Part shown: piece by piece, positions 24,269-33,600 of the stretch
Numbering within the stretch: position 1 is the stretch's first letter
How the letters are laid out: each line of letters begins with the position of its first letter
NCBI RefSeq assembly: GCF_000255555.1
Contig: NZ_AGRW01000054.1
Location: 186,001-250,000, forward strand
Source: Treponema saccharophilum DSM 2985
Lineage (GTDB): Bacteria; Spirochaetota; Spirochaetia; Treponematales; Treponemataceae
Direction: 5' to 3'
Length of the DNA: 64,000 nucleotides
The notes under the pieces: generated by a model
The model's input: the letters and a program-made list of their open reading frames with translations, nothing else
Database searches by the model: none
What the model was told of the DNA's origin: nothing
Translations under genes and position numbers: made by a program

Positions 24269-25519
24269 ATGGAAGCACGAATCACTTCTTTGCCCAATAA
24301 AAATGATATAAAATTCACTTATGAGTCCTACAATCCGGTGTTGTCGGAAATTCTGGAAAAGATAGAGAGCAAACTCAGGAAGACAATAAAATTGGCTTCG
24401 ATGCCGACCTATAAATCACGCGTGAAATCGTTCGGCAGTTATTACCGGAAAGTCCTTCGCCTGAAAGCGTCCGAGGCCGAGAAGACGAATTTCGTTCCGT
24501 TGACCGACATGATGGGGATAAGGGTCATCTGCGCGTTTCTTGAGGATTTGGGGGAAGTAATCCGTCAGGTTTGCGATAATTTTGACGTAAGGGAGATTGA
24601 GCATAAGGGTGCCGAGCAGAACTTCAGGGAATTCGGATATGAGTCCGTTCATGTGCTTGTCGCGATTCCCGATGACTGCATGCCTGAAAAAAAGACGCTC
24701 CCGTTGCCGGACAACATCGTTTGCGAGATTCAGATTCGGACTATATTGCAGGATGCGTGGGCGGAAGTCGAGCATGAGCTTGTCTATAAGACTGAATTCA
24801 CGCCGTTCGATTTGCCACTGAAGAGAAAGCTGGCCTCGATGAATGCCAGCCTGAGCCTTGCGGATATAATATTCCAGGAAATACGCGATTATCAGAAGAA
24901 ACTGCAGGGGGAAGTTGATGCGCGCCGCTCCGCGTTTTATGAAAAGGCTGATGAGGTGACGTTCGATGCGGTTGCTTTGCAGAAGAGCATTCCCGAGACG
25001 AAATCGATCAACAGGGTTACGCCGTATGTCCGGGGAACTATCGATGATATGCTTCTTGAGGCAATTCATGCGCATAATCACGGTGAGCTCGACAAGGCGA
25101 TAAAAATATACAGCGACATTCTCAGTTCGGACCCTATTCCTGCGCCTCCCGTTTTGGCTGTAATATTCAAGCATCGCGGAATGGCGCATTTTGCCCAGAA
25201 CAACTACAATGCCGCGCTGAGCGATTTCCGTTCGAGCGTGGAGAATGACAGCAACGGGTTCCGGGCTTTTTACTACATCGGAATCGTCCAGAGCATAATG
25301 GGAAATCATAAGGATGCCGTCGAATCATTTTCGGCGTCGATAAAAATAAATGAGTATCAGTCCCATGCCCATTTCCGTCGGGCGATCGCGTATTTTGAGC
25401 TTGGCGAGTATGACAAATCGCTGGCGGATTTGAATGCCGCGCAGGCGCTCGGGCTTGACGATGCTGGGTGTCGGGCGCTGAACGACAAGCTTGTAGAGAA
25501 ATTCGGAATGAAAATGTGA
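24269..25519 (+). CDS. RelA/SpoT synthetase-domain protein fused to TPR repeats
   Basis: Residues ~1-215 are a small-alarmone-synthetase-type domain that would make (p)ppGpp or a related pyrophosphorylated nucleotide. Key parts are present: RVKSFGSYYRKV, DMMGIRVIC, FGYESVHV, and CEIQIRTILQDAWAEVEHEL followed by VYK. There is no HD hydrolase and no TGS/ACT regulatory domain. Residues ~265-405 form three or four TPR repeats (GELDKAIKIYSDIL, NYNAALSDFRSSVE, NHKDAVESFSASIK). AAGGAA precedes the ATG. The downstream dinG gene may start in a 4-nt overlap. TPR control of the synthetase is inferred; no antitoxin-like gene is adjacent. Confidence 0.85.
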   Translation: MEARITSLPNKNDIKFTYESYNPVLSEILEKIESKLRKTIKLASMPTYKSRVKSFGSYYRKVLRLKASEAEKTNFVPLTDMMGIRVICAFLEDLGEVIRQVCDNFDVREIEHKGAEQNFREFGYESVHVLVAIPDDCMPEKKTLPLPDNIVCEIQIRTILQDAWAEVEHELVYKTEFTPFDLPLKRKLASMNASLSLADIIFQEIRDYQKKLQGEVDARRSAFYEKADEVTFDAVALQKSIPETKSINRVTPYVRGTIDDMLLEAIHAHNHGELDKAIKIYSDILSSDPIPAPPVLAVIFKHRGMAHFAQNNYNAALSDFRSSVENDSNGFRAFYYIGIVQSIMGNHKDAVESFSASIKINEYQSHAHFRRAIAYFELGEYDKSLADLNAAQALGLDDAGCRALNDKLVEKFGMKM

Positions 25520-27981
25520 GCGGGGCGTGTCTTTCAATGAGCGGCGGGATTGACCCGGCGGAAAATGCCGGCAGCGTTTTATCCGCGGAGGCGATGGCTG
25601 ATATTGCAAAATCGCTTCCGTCGGGCAATTGGGATGTGGTGTATTTTTCGGGGAATGCGGATTCATGCGGAATAGTCGTTTCCGTAGGGGAGCTTCTTGG
25701 CGGCGTATGTGATGCCGGCGATTTTGTCGTTTCAGTCCACCGTTCGCGTGCCGTGCCGTCAGAGGATGATTTGTCCGTCTCGTCCGAATGCGTGGAATCA
25801 GGCAGGGGCTTCATCGTCACGGACGAAAAATTCAGCGATGTCAACGTGGTGGTCTCTCCTCGTGCCAGAAAATCGGCGGAGAAAATCGACGGGAACGAGG
25901 CTGCTTTTTTCCTTTCGGACGGCGGTCCGCTCTCAAAAATGTACGATTCCTACGAGGAGCGTGCCGGGCAGATACAGCTCGTGATGAAAATTGCTTCGGC
26001 ATTCAACGAGGATTCCATAGGCGTTTTTGAGGCGGGAACCGGAGTCGGAAAATCTTTTGCGTATCTCGTTCCGGCGATGCTTTGGGCGCACAGAAATGGC
26101 GAGCGCGTCGTTATTTCGACGGGCACCATAAACCTTCAGCAGCAGCTCATAGAAAAGGACATTCCGCTCGCCGAGAAAATAGTCGGGTGCAGCGTGAAGG
26201 CCGTCCTCGTAAAGGGGCGGCAGAACTACATTTGCCTCAGGCGGCTTTCCGACGTTGCCGACGACAGGGGACTGTTTTCCGATGACGAGGAAGCTTTTGA
26301 GGGCATAATGAGATGGTCGAAGGTCACGAAGAGCGGAAGCCGGAGCGATTTGCCGTTCCAACCGCCCGAGGGGCTTTGGCAAAGGGTCAATTCCGAGTCG
26401 GATGCGTGCATGGGAATGAGGTGCCGGTTCTATTCGAAATGCTTCGTGATGAAGATGAAGCGGGATGCAAGCGACGCGGGAATCCTCGTCGTGAACCACC
26501 ATCTGCTTTTTGCCGATATCGCGTCGCGGAGGGACGGTACAGGGTTCGATGTTCCTGCCGTCCTTCCTCCGTACAAGCGGCTTGTCCTTGACGAGGCGCA
26601 CGGGATTGAGGGTGCGGCGACGAGCTTTTTCAGCGAAAGTTTCAGCCGGTTCAAGCTTATAAAACAACTGAATATACTTTTCAAAAGGCGGAAAGCCGGG
26701 GCGACAGGTCTCCTTTATTCTCTTTGCGCGCTTTCCGAGTCGGAGGATGCTTCCGCGGAGATTGAGGCTGAAATCGAGGCGGCAAAGAACGCCGTTTTTG
26801 CGCTCGAGGAGGGGGCCGATGCGTTCCTTTCGGGCGAGGGGGCTGTACGCGTCCGCGGGGACAACGAGCCGCGGTTCGCGCCGGTCGTCTCCCTTGTCGG
26901 GGCGCTGCGCGTCTCTCTCGTGAATATCATCGCGAGTTTGAGGAATGTCGTCGACGGAATTCCTGATGACGACAGGAACGAATCTGCCGTATGGGAGGCG
27001 CAGACGGTCGTTCGCCGCCTTGAGGCTATTGTCGCGGTCTGCGGGAATTTTTCGGAATGGCGGAGCCATCCCGAGTCGGTTTTCTGGATTCAGCGGCTCA
27101 GGCTTCCGCCTTCGTTTGCGGGCGGTGACGGGAAGGACATCTACTTCCAGTTCATGCAGACGCCTCTCGATATAGCGCCGTTGATGGAGAACGGCGTTTT
27201 CTCTCCGCTCGGGACTGTCGTCTGCACGTCGGCGACGCTCGGCATCGAAGGTCGGTTCGATTATTGGGAGAAGCGCTGCGGCGTCGGTCTCCTCGAGCCG
27301 TCTCGCGTCAGCCGCGGAGTGTTTCCGTCTCCGTTTCCGTATGAGCGCAATATGGTTTTCGCCGTTCCGTCCGACGCGCCGTTCCCGGACAGGACCGAGG
27401 AATTCCAGTCATTTGTCGATTCCGCTGTCGCGAGCCTTATCAAATGCGCGCTCGGGCGCACCCTCGTGCTTTTCACTTCGTACGATATGCTCCGGCGTAC
27501 ATACAATGCCGTCCATGAGGAGATTGCCGATGCGGGAATCACGATACTGAGGCAGGGCGACGACGACAGGTTCAGGCTGATGACGCGGTTCAGGACGGAG
27601 ACGTCCAGCGTTCTTTTCGCTACGGATTCGTTTTGGGAGGGCGTCGACGTTCCGGGGGATTCCCTTTCGCAGGTCGTTATCGTGAAGCTTCCGTTCGGCG
27701 TACCGAGCGATCCCGTTTTTTCTGCGCGCGCGGAGCTGATTCAGAATGCGGGGGGGAACTCGTTCATGGAGCTGAGCGTTCCGGATGCGGTGATAAAATT
27801 CCGTCAGGGATTCGGGCGGCTTGTCAGACGATGCGACGACAGGGGGGCGGTCGTCGTCCTCGACAGGCGCATAATCGAGAAAAGATACGGCTCGCTGTTT
27901 CTTTCGAGCATTCCTCGGACGAAACGCGTCTACGAGCCGCTCCATTCTCTTGTCGGCTCTATAAAGCCGTATCTCGTCTGA
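25516..27981 (+). CDS. dinG: DinG-family iron-sulfur ATP-dependent DNA helicase
   Basis: An XPD-like 5'-3' helicase, probably for recombination or repair intermediates. A ~130-residue N-terminal region of unknown type (no DEDD exonuclease motifs) precedes Walker A EAGTGVGKS (172-180). The four cluster cysteines are C240, C298, C303 and C309, and the DEAH box is at 359-362. SATLGIEGRF, DSFWEGVDVPG and a QGFGRLVRR motif VI follow. The start may be GTG 25516 (GTGA overlap with the preceding stop) or ATG 25537; neither has a clear ribosome-binding site. The 3' end overlaps the convergent ATP-grasp gene by 23 nt. Confidence 0.9.
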   Translation: MSGACLSMSGGIDPAENAGSVLSAEAMADIAKSLPSGNWDVVYFSGNADSCGIVVSVGELLGGVCDAGDFVVSVHRSRAVPSEDDLSVSSECVESGRGFIVTDEKFSDVNVVVSPRARKSAEKIDGNEAAFFLSDGGPLSKMYDSYEERAGQIQLVMKIASAFNEDSIGVFEAGTGVGKSFAYLVPAMLWAHRNGERVVISTGTINLQQQLIEKDIPLAEKIVGCSVKAVLVKGRQNYICLRRLSDVADDRGLFSDDEEAFEGIMRWSKVTKSGSRSDLPFQPPEGLWQRVNSESDACMGMRCRFYSKCFVMKMKRDASDAGILVVNHHLLFADIASRRDGTGFDVPAVLPPYKRLVLDEAHGIEGAATSFFSESFSRFKLIKQLNILFKRRKAGATGLLYSLCALSESEDASAEIEAEIEAAKNAVFALEEGADAFLSGEGAVRVRGDNEPRFAPVVSLVGALRVSLVNIIASLRNVVDGIPDDDRNESAVWEAQTVVRRLEAIVAVCGNFSEWRSHPESVFWIQRLRLPPSFAGGDGKDIYFQFMQTPLDIAPLMENGVFSPLGTVVCTSATLGIEGRFDYWEKRCGVGLLEPSRVSRGVFPSPFPYERNMVFAVPSDAPFPDRTEEFQSFVDSAVASLIKCALGRTLVLFTSYDMLRRTYNAVHEEIADAGITILRQGDDDRFRLMTRFRTETSSVLFATDSFWEGVDVPGDSLSQVVIVKLPFGVPSDPVFSARAELIQNAGGNSFMELSVPDAVIKFRQGFGRLVRRCDDRGAVVVLDRRIIEKRYGSLFLSSIPRTKRVYEPLHSLVGSIKPYLV

Positions 27982-29317
27982 TTTTTTCCGTTATGGCGGC
28001 GGCGCTTCGGTAGAAATTTTCCTCGACTATATGGGGAAATTTCTCCCTTATCTCGTCGAGGGCGTCCATGAGGTCGTCCGCGGACAGTATTATTTCCGCG
28101 TAGCCGACCTCCCGCTTCTGCGTCGCGGCGTAGTTTTCAATCTGGTTCACTAGCTTTACCTGCTTCAGGGAAAGAAGCTGCTCCATCTCGTCCTCGCTGA
28201 GAATCGGCGCCTTGAAATTCATCACGGGTTTCAGCATCGGTTTTGCGTCAGGGTTTTCCGTTTCGAGAAGAAGCTCTGGAATCGTCTTTCCTTCCGCTAC
28301 GGCGTATGTCGTCGTCATGCCGGAAATCCTCGGGTTCACCTCGATTACGAACCACTTTCCGTCCGAGAAGACGAGGTCGACCTGCGCTATTCCAGACAGG
28401 TTCAGCTTCTGCGCCATCGTCATGAGGGATGACTCCAGCTCCGCAATCCGGTATTTTCCGCCCGTGACTGGGCCCGCCTTCACGCTCTGCTTGGGGCTCG
28501 TGATTCCGTATTGGTTCACGGAGAACATGAGCGGCGGGTAGATTTTGTATTTTCCGTCAGAGCCGTGTATTTCCGTCCCGAACTGCTCGCCGGGAATCAG
28601 CTCCTCGACAATCCTGTCGGACGAATTCCGCCGCGACAATAGGAAGCTTTTTGCCTCGTCGAACGTGCCGACGACCTGCATCCCGTATGAGCTCAGCCCG
28701 ACGGTGTCCTTTATCACGACGGGGTAGCGCAGCGAGCGTATTTTTTCGAGGACGTATTCGGCGTAGACGTTCTCGCGCACGCGCCCCTTCGTTCCCGCGC
28801 ACACGAAAAGCCAGTGGTGGACGTAGACGGCCTCCGCGACGTTCATGCCGAGGCTTTTGAGTGCCATGTGCGTCCTGAATTTGTCGAACATCTCGATTCC
28901 CGTGTCGCTCGAATGCGCGATTGCCCTGATTCCGTTCCTCCTGAGGATTTCTGCCACAAGCCCGTCCTTGACGGTGAGCCAGTCGAACGGATCGACCCAG
29001 AATGTCGCGGCGATTGCGATGTCGGGCTTCTCCGCCATGACCGCTTGCGCGAATTCCTCCGGCGACGACGCGCTGTCGGGGACGATGGTGCATCGTATTC
29101 TTTCGTCCGAGCTTTTGATGTCGTTCCCGTCCATGTCGAGCAGGAACGTGCCGGGTTTCTGCGTCACTATCGAGAACGCTGTGTCCGGATGCGCGTCGGC
29201 AAGCATCTTGAGCTGCTCCGCGCATGTCGGGCGAACCTTCGTCGAAATTTTTGTCCCGTCAAAATGGTTTGAGTTTGTGCTGAAGAATACGATTTTCTTT
29301 CTGTCGGTGGAGTCCAT
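27959..29317 (-). CDS. ATP-grasp domain protein (second in the window)
   Basis: A 452-residue ligase-like protein. The N-terminal ~130 residues form a pre-ATP-grasp region (KKIVFFSTNSNHFDGTK). The ATP-grasp core contains YPVVIKDTVGLSSYG (ATP-binding loop), IVEELIPGEQFGTEI and IAQVDLVFSDGKWFVIEVNPR, with Mg-binding ENPR-type residues ~325-330. A C-terminal ~80-residue helical tail follows. It is unlike the 19.7-kb ATP-grasp protein in length and motif spelling. AGGAAAAACGGGAA precedes the ATG. It appears monocistronic and has no terminator other than reading into dinG. Substrate unknown. Confidence 0.8.
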   Translation of the reverse strand: MDSTDRKKIVFFSTNSNHFDGTKISTKVRPTCAEQLKMLADAHPDTAFSIVTQKPGTFLLDMDGNDIKSSDERIRCTIVPDSASSPEEFAQAVMAEKPDIAIAATFWVDPFDWLTVKDGLVAEILRRNGIRAIAHSSDTGIEMFDKFRTHMALKSLGMNVAEAVYVHHWLFVCAGTKGRVRENVYAEYVLEKIRSLRYPVVIKDTVGLSSYGMQVVGTFDEAKSFLLSRRNSSDRIVEELIPGEQFGTEIHGSDGKYKIYPPLMFSVNQYGITSPKQSVKAGPVTGGKYRIAELESSLMTMAQKLNLSGIAQVDLVFSDGKWFVIEVNPRISGMTTTYAVAEGKTIPELLLETENPDAKPMLKPVMNFKAPILSEDEMEQLLSLKQVKLVNQIENYAATQKREVGYAEIILSADDLMDALDEIREKFPHIVEENFYRSAAAITEKIRRDTAL

Positions 29318-29363
29318 TTCCCGTTTTTCCTGTCATGGCGCCTTTTCTAGGGCAGTGCTATTT

Positions 29364-29420
29364 AAAAAAACGGAATCCCCCCGGCGGAGGAGTGCACTCA
29401 ACCAGCCGAGGGGATTCCGT
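29364..29420 (-). terminator. Intrinsic terminator after the zinc-ribbon gene
   Basis: The stem ACGGAATCCCC / GGGGATTCCGT (29370-29380 with 29410-29420) has an inner partly paired GC-rich loop. On the minus strand it is followed by a run of seven T (29364-29370). Confidence 0.8.
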
Positions 29421-29445
29421 TGTGAAGATTCATCTCAGTCCGAAA

Positions 29446-29619
29446 TCATTTGAAATCTTTCGGACGGCGCTCTGTTCTCTTGCACTTTGAGCACTCAGCG
29501 ATGTTCCTGAGTCTTCCGTTTTCATAGAGAGTCTTCATGTTGATTTCACCACCGCAATCCGGGCAGATGAATTTTTGTGTAGCAACTGTCGTACGAGAGT
29601 TTTTACTGGCTCCAGCCAT
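29446..29619 (-). CDS. Small zinc-ribbon protein, 57 residues
   Basis: A short, basic protein with two CxxC knuckles (C19/C22 in FICPDCGG and C43/C46 in AECSKCKR) that probably bind one zinc ion. The start is ATG at 29619 with GGAGG 6 nt upstream; a longer in-frame reading overlaps tRNA-Pro and is rejected. It resembles ribosome-associated zinc ribbons in size and charge but does not match L32, L33 or L36 by motif. It follows two tRNA genes on the same strand and ends at a good terminator, so it is probably co-transcribed with them. Confidence 0.8.
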   Translation of the reverse strand: MAGASKNSRTTVATQKFICPDCGGEINMKTLYENGRLRNIAECSKCKRTERRPKDFK

Positions 29620-29676
29620 GACTAGCCTCCAAAATAATAATCGATTATTCGCCTTTTCTGCAAAAAAAACGGCTTG

Positions 29677-29749
29677 TCGGGATGACAGGATTCGAACCTG
29701 CGACATCTTGGTCCCAAACCAAGCGCGCTACCAACTGCGCTACATCCCG
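29677..29749 (-). tRNA. tRNA-Pro (anticodon TGG)
   Basis: A complete cloverleaf: acceptor CGGGATG / CATCCCG with A73, D arm GCGCAGTTGGTAGCGC, anticodon stem CTTGG / CCAAG with loop TTTGGGA, and T arm with GGTTCGAATCC. The C1-G72 pair with A73 is typical of tRNA-Pro. CCA is not encoded. Confidence 0.95.
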
Positions 29750-29753
29750 ATGT

Positions 29754-29826
29754 TGGACGGTGAGAGACTCGAACTCCCGACAACCTGGGTGTAAACCAGG
29801 GGCTCTACCAACTGAGCTAACCGTCC
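29754..29826 (-). tRNA. tRNA-Val (anticodon TAC)
   Basis: A complete cloverleaf: acceptor GGACGGT / ACCGTCC with A73, D arm AGCTCAGTTGGTAGAGC, anticodon stem CCTGG / CCAGG with loop containing TAC, and T arm with GTTCGAGTC. It lies 4 nt upstream of tRNA-Pro, so the two must be cut from one precursor. Confidence 0.95.
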
Positions 29827-29839
29827 GAAATGTTCGAGT

Positions 29840-29869
29840 ATCATATCAGAAACTTCGGATGAAGGTCAA
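29840..29869 (-). promoter_or_regulatory. Promoter of the tRNA-Val/tRNA-Pro/zinc-ribbon transcript
   Basis: Minus-strand TTGACC (29864-29869) and TATGAT (29840-29845) are 18 bp apart, and an extended TG precedes the -10. The expected start lies about 7 nt before the 5' end of tRNA-Val. Confidence 0.65.
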
Positions 29870-29910
29870 CTGCGGCGCGCGTTCGTTTTCCTCGATTTGC
29901 GAAATGCGCT

Positions 29911-30471
29911 TCAGAATGGAATGCCGCCCGGAAAATCGACGTTTTTGTTCGTGCTGTTGCCGTCATTTGCGGGTGAAATTTCTTCGGGGATGACCTCGTC
30001 TTCGGGCAGGGCGTTTTCGTAGCAGAGCAGCGTGCCGTCATCGCTTTTTCCGCCGCCGGAGCCTTGGCTCCCGCCCTCGATTTCCCACGTGTACGAAAAC
30101 TCGATGCCAAGCTCCGCCATCTTTTTGTAGACCCTGAACGGCTCGCACCACGGGGAACTGAAATAAATCGAGAGCGTTCCTTCGTCGATGAAGTCGTCCT
30201 CTCTGTCGCAGATGGCGTCCCATTTGCAGCCCCAATGGTCCCACCGCCATTCGTACCAGTTGAACCACCCCGCATCCTTTCCGAGGTGCGCCGCCTCGCG
30301 CTCTTCGTCGTTGTGCAGAACGTATTTTTCCTCGCACTCTTCTTGTGTCTTTGGCTCTGGGATGAGCCATTGATACGAAAATCGACGGCTTCCTTTTCCG
30401 TAGTTCCGTATGAACGAATCGAATTCTTCCCTCGTCGGGAACGTCAGCGTGTTGGTGCACCAGTTAGGCAT
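29911..30471 (-). CDS. YubB/DUF1281-like ferredoxin-fold protein
   Basis: The MPNWCTNTLTF start, with tryptophan-rich WFNWYEWRWDHWGCKWDA and a later SIYFSSPWCEPFRVYKKMA, is the pattern of DUF1281/YubB-type proteins. These are common on plasmids and phages and have no known biochemical role. The 186 residues include an extra Gly/Ser/Asp-rich C-terminal third. AAAGGA precedes the ATG. The gene stands alone between a tRNA pair and ileS; the position next to tRNA genes is compatible with past integration, but no integrase or attachment repeat is visible. Confidence 0.7.
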   Translation of the reverse strand: MPNWCTNTLTFPTREEFDSFIRNYGKGSRRFSYQWLIPEPKTQEECEEKYVLHNDEEREAAHLGKDAGWFNWYEWRWDHWGCKWDAICDREDDFIDEGTLSIYFSSPWCEPFRVYKKMAELGIEFSYTWEIEGGSQGSGGGKSDDGTLLCYENALPEDEVIPEEISPANDGNSTNKNVDFPGGIPF

Positions 30472-30658
30472 GTTTTTTTCCTTTTCTCTGTCCTCAAATC
30501 CGGGATGACGCCGGAAATCAGGACAGTGAGTTTGTGTTTGTGATGTAATTGTAGGGCGAATTCCGTAATATGCAAACGTTTTTCACGTGTGGAAAATGTC
30601 TCCGAAATGTGCGATAATCGTTCGATTTTTCTATAATAACAAACGGCGAGGCTATATT

Positions 30659-33600
30659 TTGTACAAGCAAATCGATTCAAAGGCGGACTTCCCCAAACAG
30701 GAGGAGGAAGTCTTGAGGTTCTGGCAGGAGAACGACATCTTCCAGAAATCAATCCGTCAGAGGGACAAGGCGGAGGAATTCGTGTTCTTCGACGGTCCTC
30801 CGTTCGCGACGGGTTTGCCGCATTTCGGGCATTTCATTCCGTCAACGATAAAGGACATCATCCCGCGCTACCAGACGATGAAGGGAAAGAAAGTCGAGAG
30901 ACGGTTCGGCTGGGACTGCCACGGCCTTCCCGTCGAGAACCTCATCGAAAAGGAGTTGGGAATCAACTCGAAGCACGAGATTGAGGAATACGGCGTCGCG
31001 AATTTCAACGACAAGTGCCGCGCGTCGGTGCTCAAGTATGTCGGCGAGTGGCGCAAGACGATAACGCGCATGGGGCGTTGGGTCGATTTCGACAACGACT
31101 ACAAGACGATGAACCCGGACTTCATGGAGTCAATCTGGTGGGTCGCAAAGTCGCTCTGGGACAAGGGGCTTATCTACGAGGGAAAATACATCCTCCCGTA
31201 CTGCCCGCGCTGCGCGACCGTTCTTTCCACGCATGAGCTTGCCCAAGGCTACAAGGACGTGAACGACCAGACCGTGACGGTCCGTTTCCGAATCAAGTCT
31301 CTTCCTTCCTCTTTTGACGACGACGTTTCGGGCGGGAACGCATACTTCCTCGCGTGGACGACGACGCCGTGGACGCTTCCGTCGAACCTCGGGCTCTGCA
31401 TGGGGCCGGAAATCGATTACGTGAAAGTTCTCGACAAGGAGTCCGGCGACTTCTACATCTTCGCGGAGGCGCGTCTTTCCGCGTACTACAAGGACGCTGA
31501 CGGATACGAAATCGTCTGGAGGCGCAAGGGGCGCGACTTCGTGGGCGCGACGTACGAGCCGCTTTTCCCGTATTTCGCGAATCTTGCCGATGCTTCCGTC
31601 TGCGCGGAAATCTCGGGCGAGAAGTGCGCGGCGGGCGCGTTCCGCATGTTCAACGCGGATTACGTCTCGACGGAGGACGGAACGGGAATCGTCCACATCG
31701 CGCCGTCGTTCGGCGAGGAGGACAACAAGGTGTTCCGCGGTTCGGGCGTTCCGAATGTCGAGCCTATTGACGCCGAGTGCAAATTCACCAAGGAAGTTCC
31801 CGATTACGTCGGTCGTTTCGTGAAGGACTGCGACAAGGACATCATCGAGCGCCTCAAGAAGGAGGGGAAGCTCGTCAGGAAGGCGCAGGTCCTGCACTCG
31901 TATCCGCACTGCTGGAGATGCGGCTCCCCGCTCATCTACCGCGGAATCGGCTCGTGGTTCGTCCGCGTCGCCGACCATCACGACGCGCTCCTCAATTCGA
32001 ATTCGAAGATAAAGTGGCAGCCCGCGCACATAAAGGAAGGCAGGTTCGGAAAATGGCTTGCCGGAAGCCGCGACTGGGCGGTCAGCCGCAACCGCTACTG
32101 GGGAAACCCGATTCCGATATGGAAGTGCGAGGACGCCGACTGCAAGCACGTCATCTGCGTCGGCTCAAGGAAGGAGCTGCAGGAGCTTTCCGGAATCTAC
32201 CCCGAGGATTTGCACAAGCAGTTCGTGGACAAAATCGAGATTCCGTGCCCCAAGTGCGGGAAGAAGATGCGCCGCATCCCCGAGGTGTTCGACTGCTGGT
32301 TCGAGTCCGGGTCGATGCCCTATGCGCAGCAGCATTATCCGTTCGAGAACAAGGAGTATTTCGAGAAGCATTTCCCGGCGGACTTCATCAGCGAGGGGCT
32401 TGACCAGACGCGCGGATGGTTCTACACGCTCACGATTCTCGCGACGCACCTTTTCGGGCAGCCCGCGTTCAAGAACTGCATCGTAAACGGTCTCGTCCTT
32501 GCCTCGGACGGTCGCAAGATGTCGAAGTCGCTCAGGAACTATACCGACCCTGTCGAGGTCATCAACAAGTTCGGCGCGGACGCGCTCCGCCTGTTCCTCA
32601 CGCACTCCGCCGTCGTCAAGGCGGACGACCTCCGCTACTCGGACGAGGGCGTGAAGGAAGTCGTGAAGAACATCCTCATCCCGCTCTGGTCGGGATACTC
32701 GTTCTTCGTGACATACGCGAACATCGACAAGTTCACCGCGACGGGAAAGGCGTTCGTCGGAAAGAAGCCGGCGAACCCGCTCGACGCGTGGATAGTCAGC
32801 GTTGCGCAGAAGATGGTCAAGGACGTGACTTCCGCGCTCGACGACTACGACTTGAGCTCGGCGATTGACCCTCTCGTGAATTTCATCGACCAGATAAACA
32901 ACTGGTACATCCGCCGCTCGCGCCGCCGCTTCTGGAAGAGCGAGAACGACGCGGACAAGGCGGAGGCATACGAGGCTCTCTACTACGCGCTCAAGACGTT
33001 TTCCCTCTGCGCCGCGCCGTTCATCCCGTTCATCTCCGAGGAGATGTGGCAGAACCTCCGCACGGAGGGCGACGCCGAGTCCGTCCATCTCGCCGACTTC
33101 CCGAAATACGACGAGAGCCTCCGCGACGAGGCGCTCGAATTCCGCATGGCGACGGTTCAGAAGGCGGTCTCGATGGGACGCTCGCTCCGCAACACGTTCA
33201 ACCTCAAGAACAGGCAGCCGCTCCTTTCCGTCCAGCTCGTCACGAGGAACGCCGACGAGCGCGCCGTCCTTGAGGACATGAAGGCGACGATTGCCGAGGA
33301 GCTGAACGTGAAGAGCGTCGAGTTCCACGACAAGGAGGCGGATTTGGTCGAGTACGGCGCGAAGGCGAACTTCAAGGTACTCGGAAAAATCCTCGGCGGC
33401 AAGATGAAGGCCGCTGCCGCCGAAATCGCCAAGCTCGCGCCCGAGCAGATTGCTGGAATCGTTGACGGCGGGACGGTGGAGATTTCCGTCGACGGCGAGA
33501 AAGTTTCGCTCGATTCCGAGACCGTAATCGTCGAGCGCCGCGAGAAGGCCGACCTCAAGGTCACGAACGAGGGGACGCTTACCGTCGCGCTTGAGACGAA

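Noticed and set aside
29881-30471. Integrated mobile element around the YubB-like gene
   Set aside because: No integrase, transposase, direct repeats or duplicated tRNA end can be found; one gene is not enough to call an element.
30472-30658. T-box or other riboswitch upstream of ileS
   Set aside because: The gap is under 190 bp, has no T-box sequence, no specifier-loop-like structure and no terminator/antiterminator pair.
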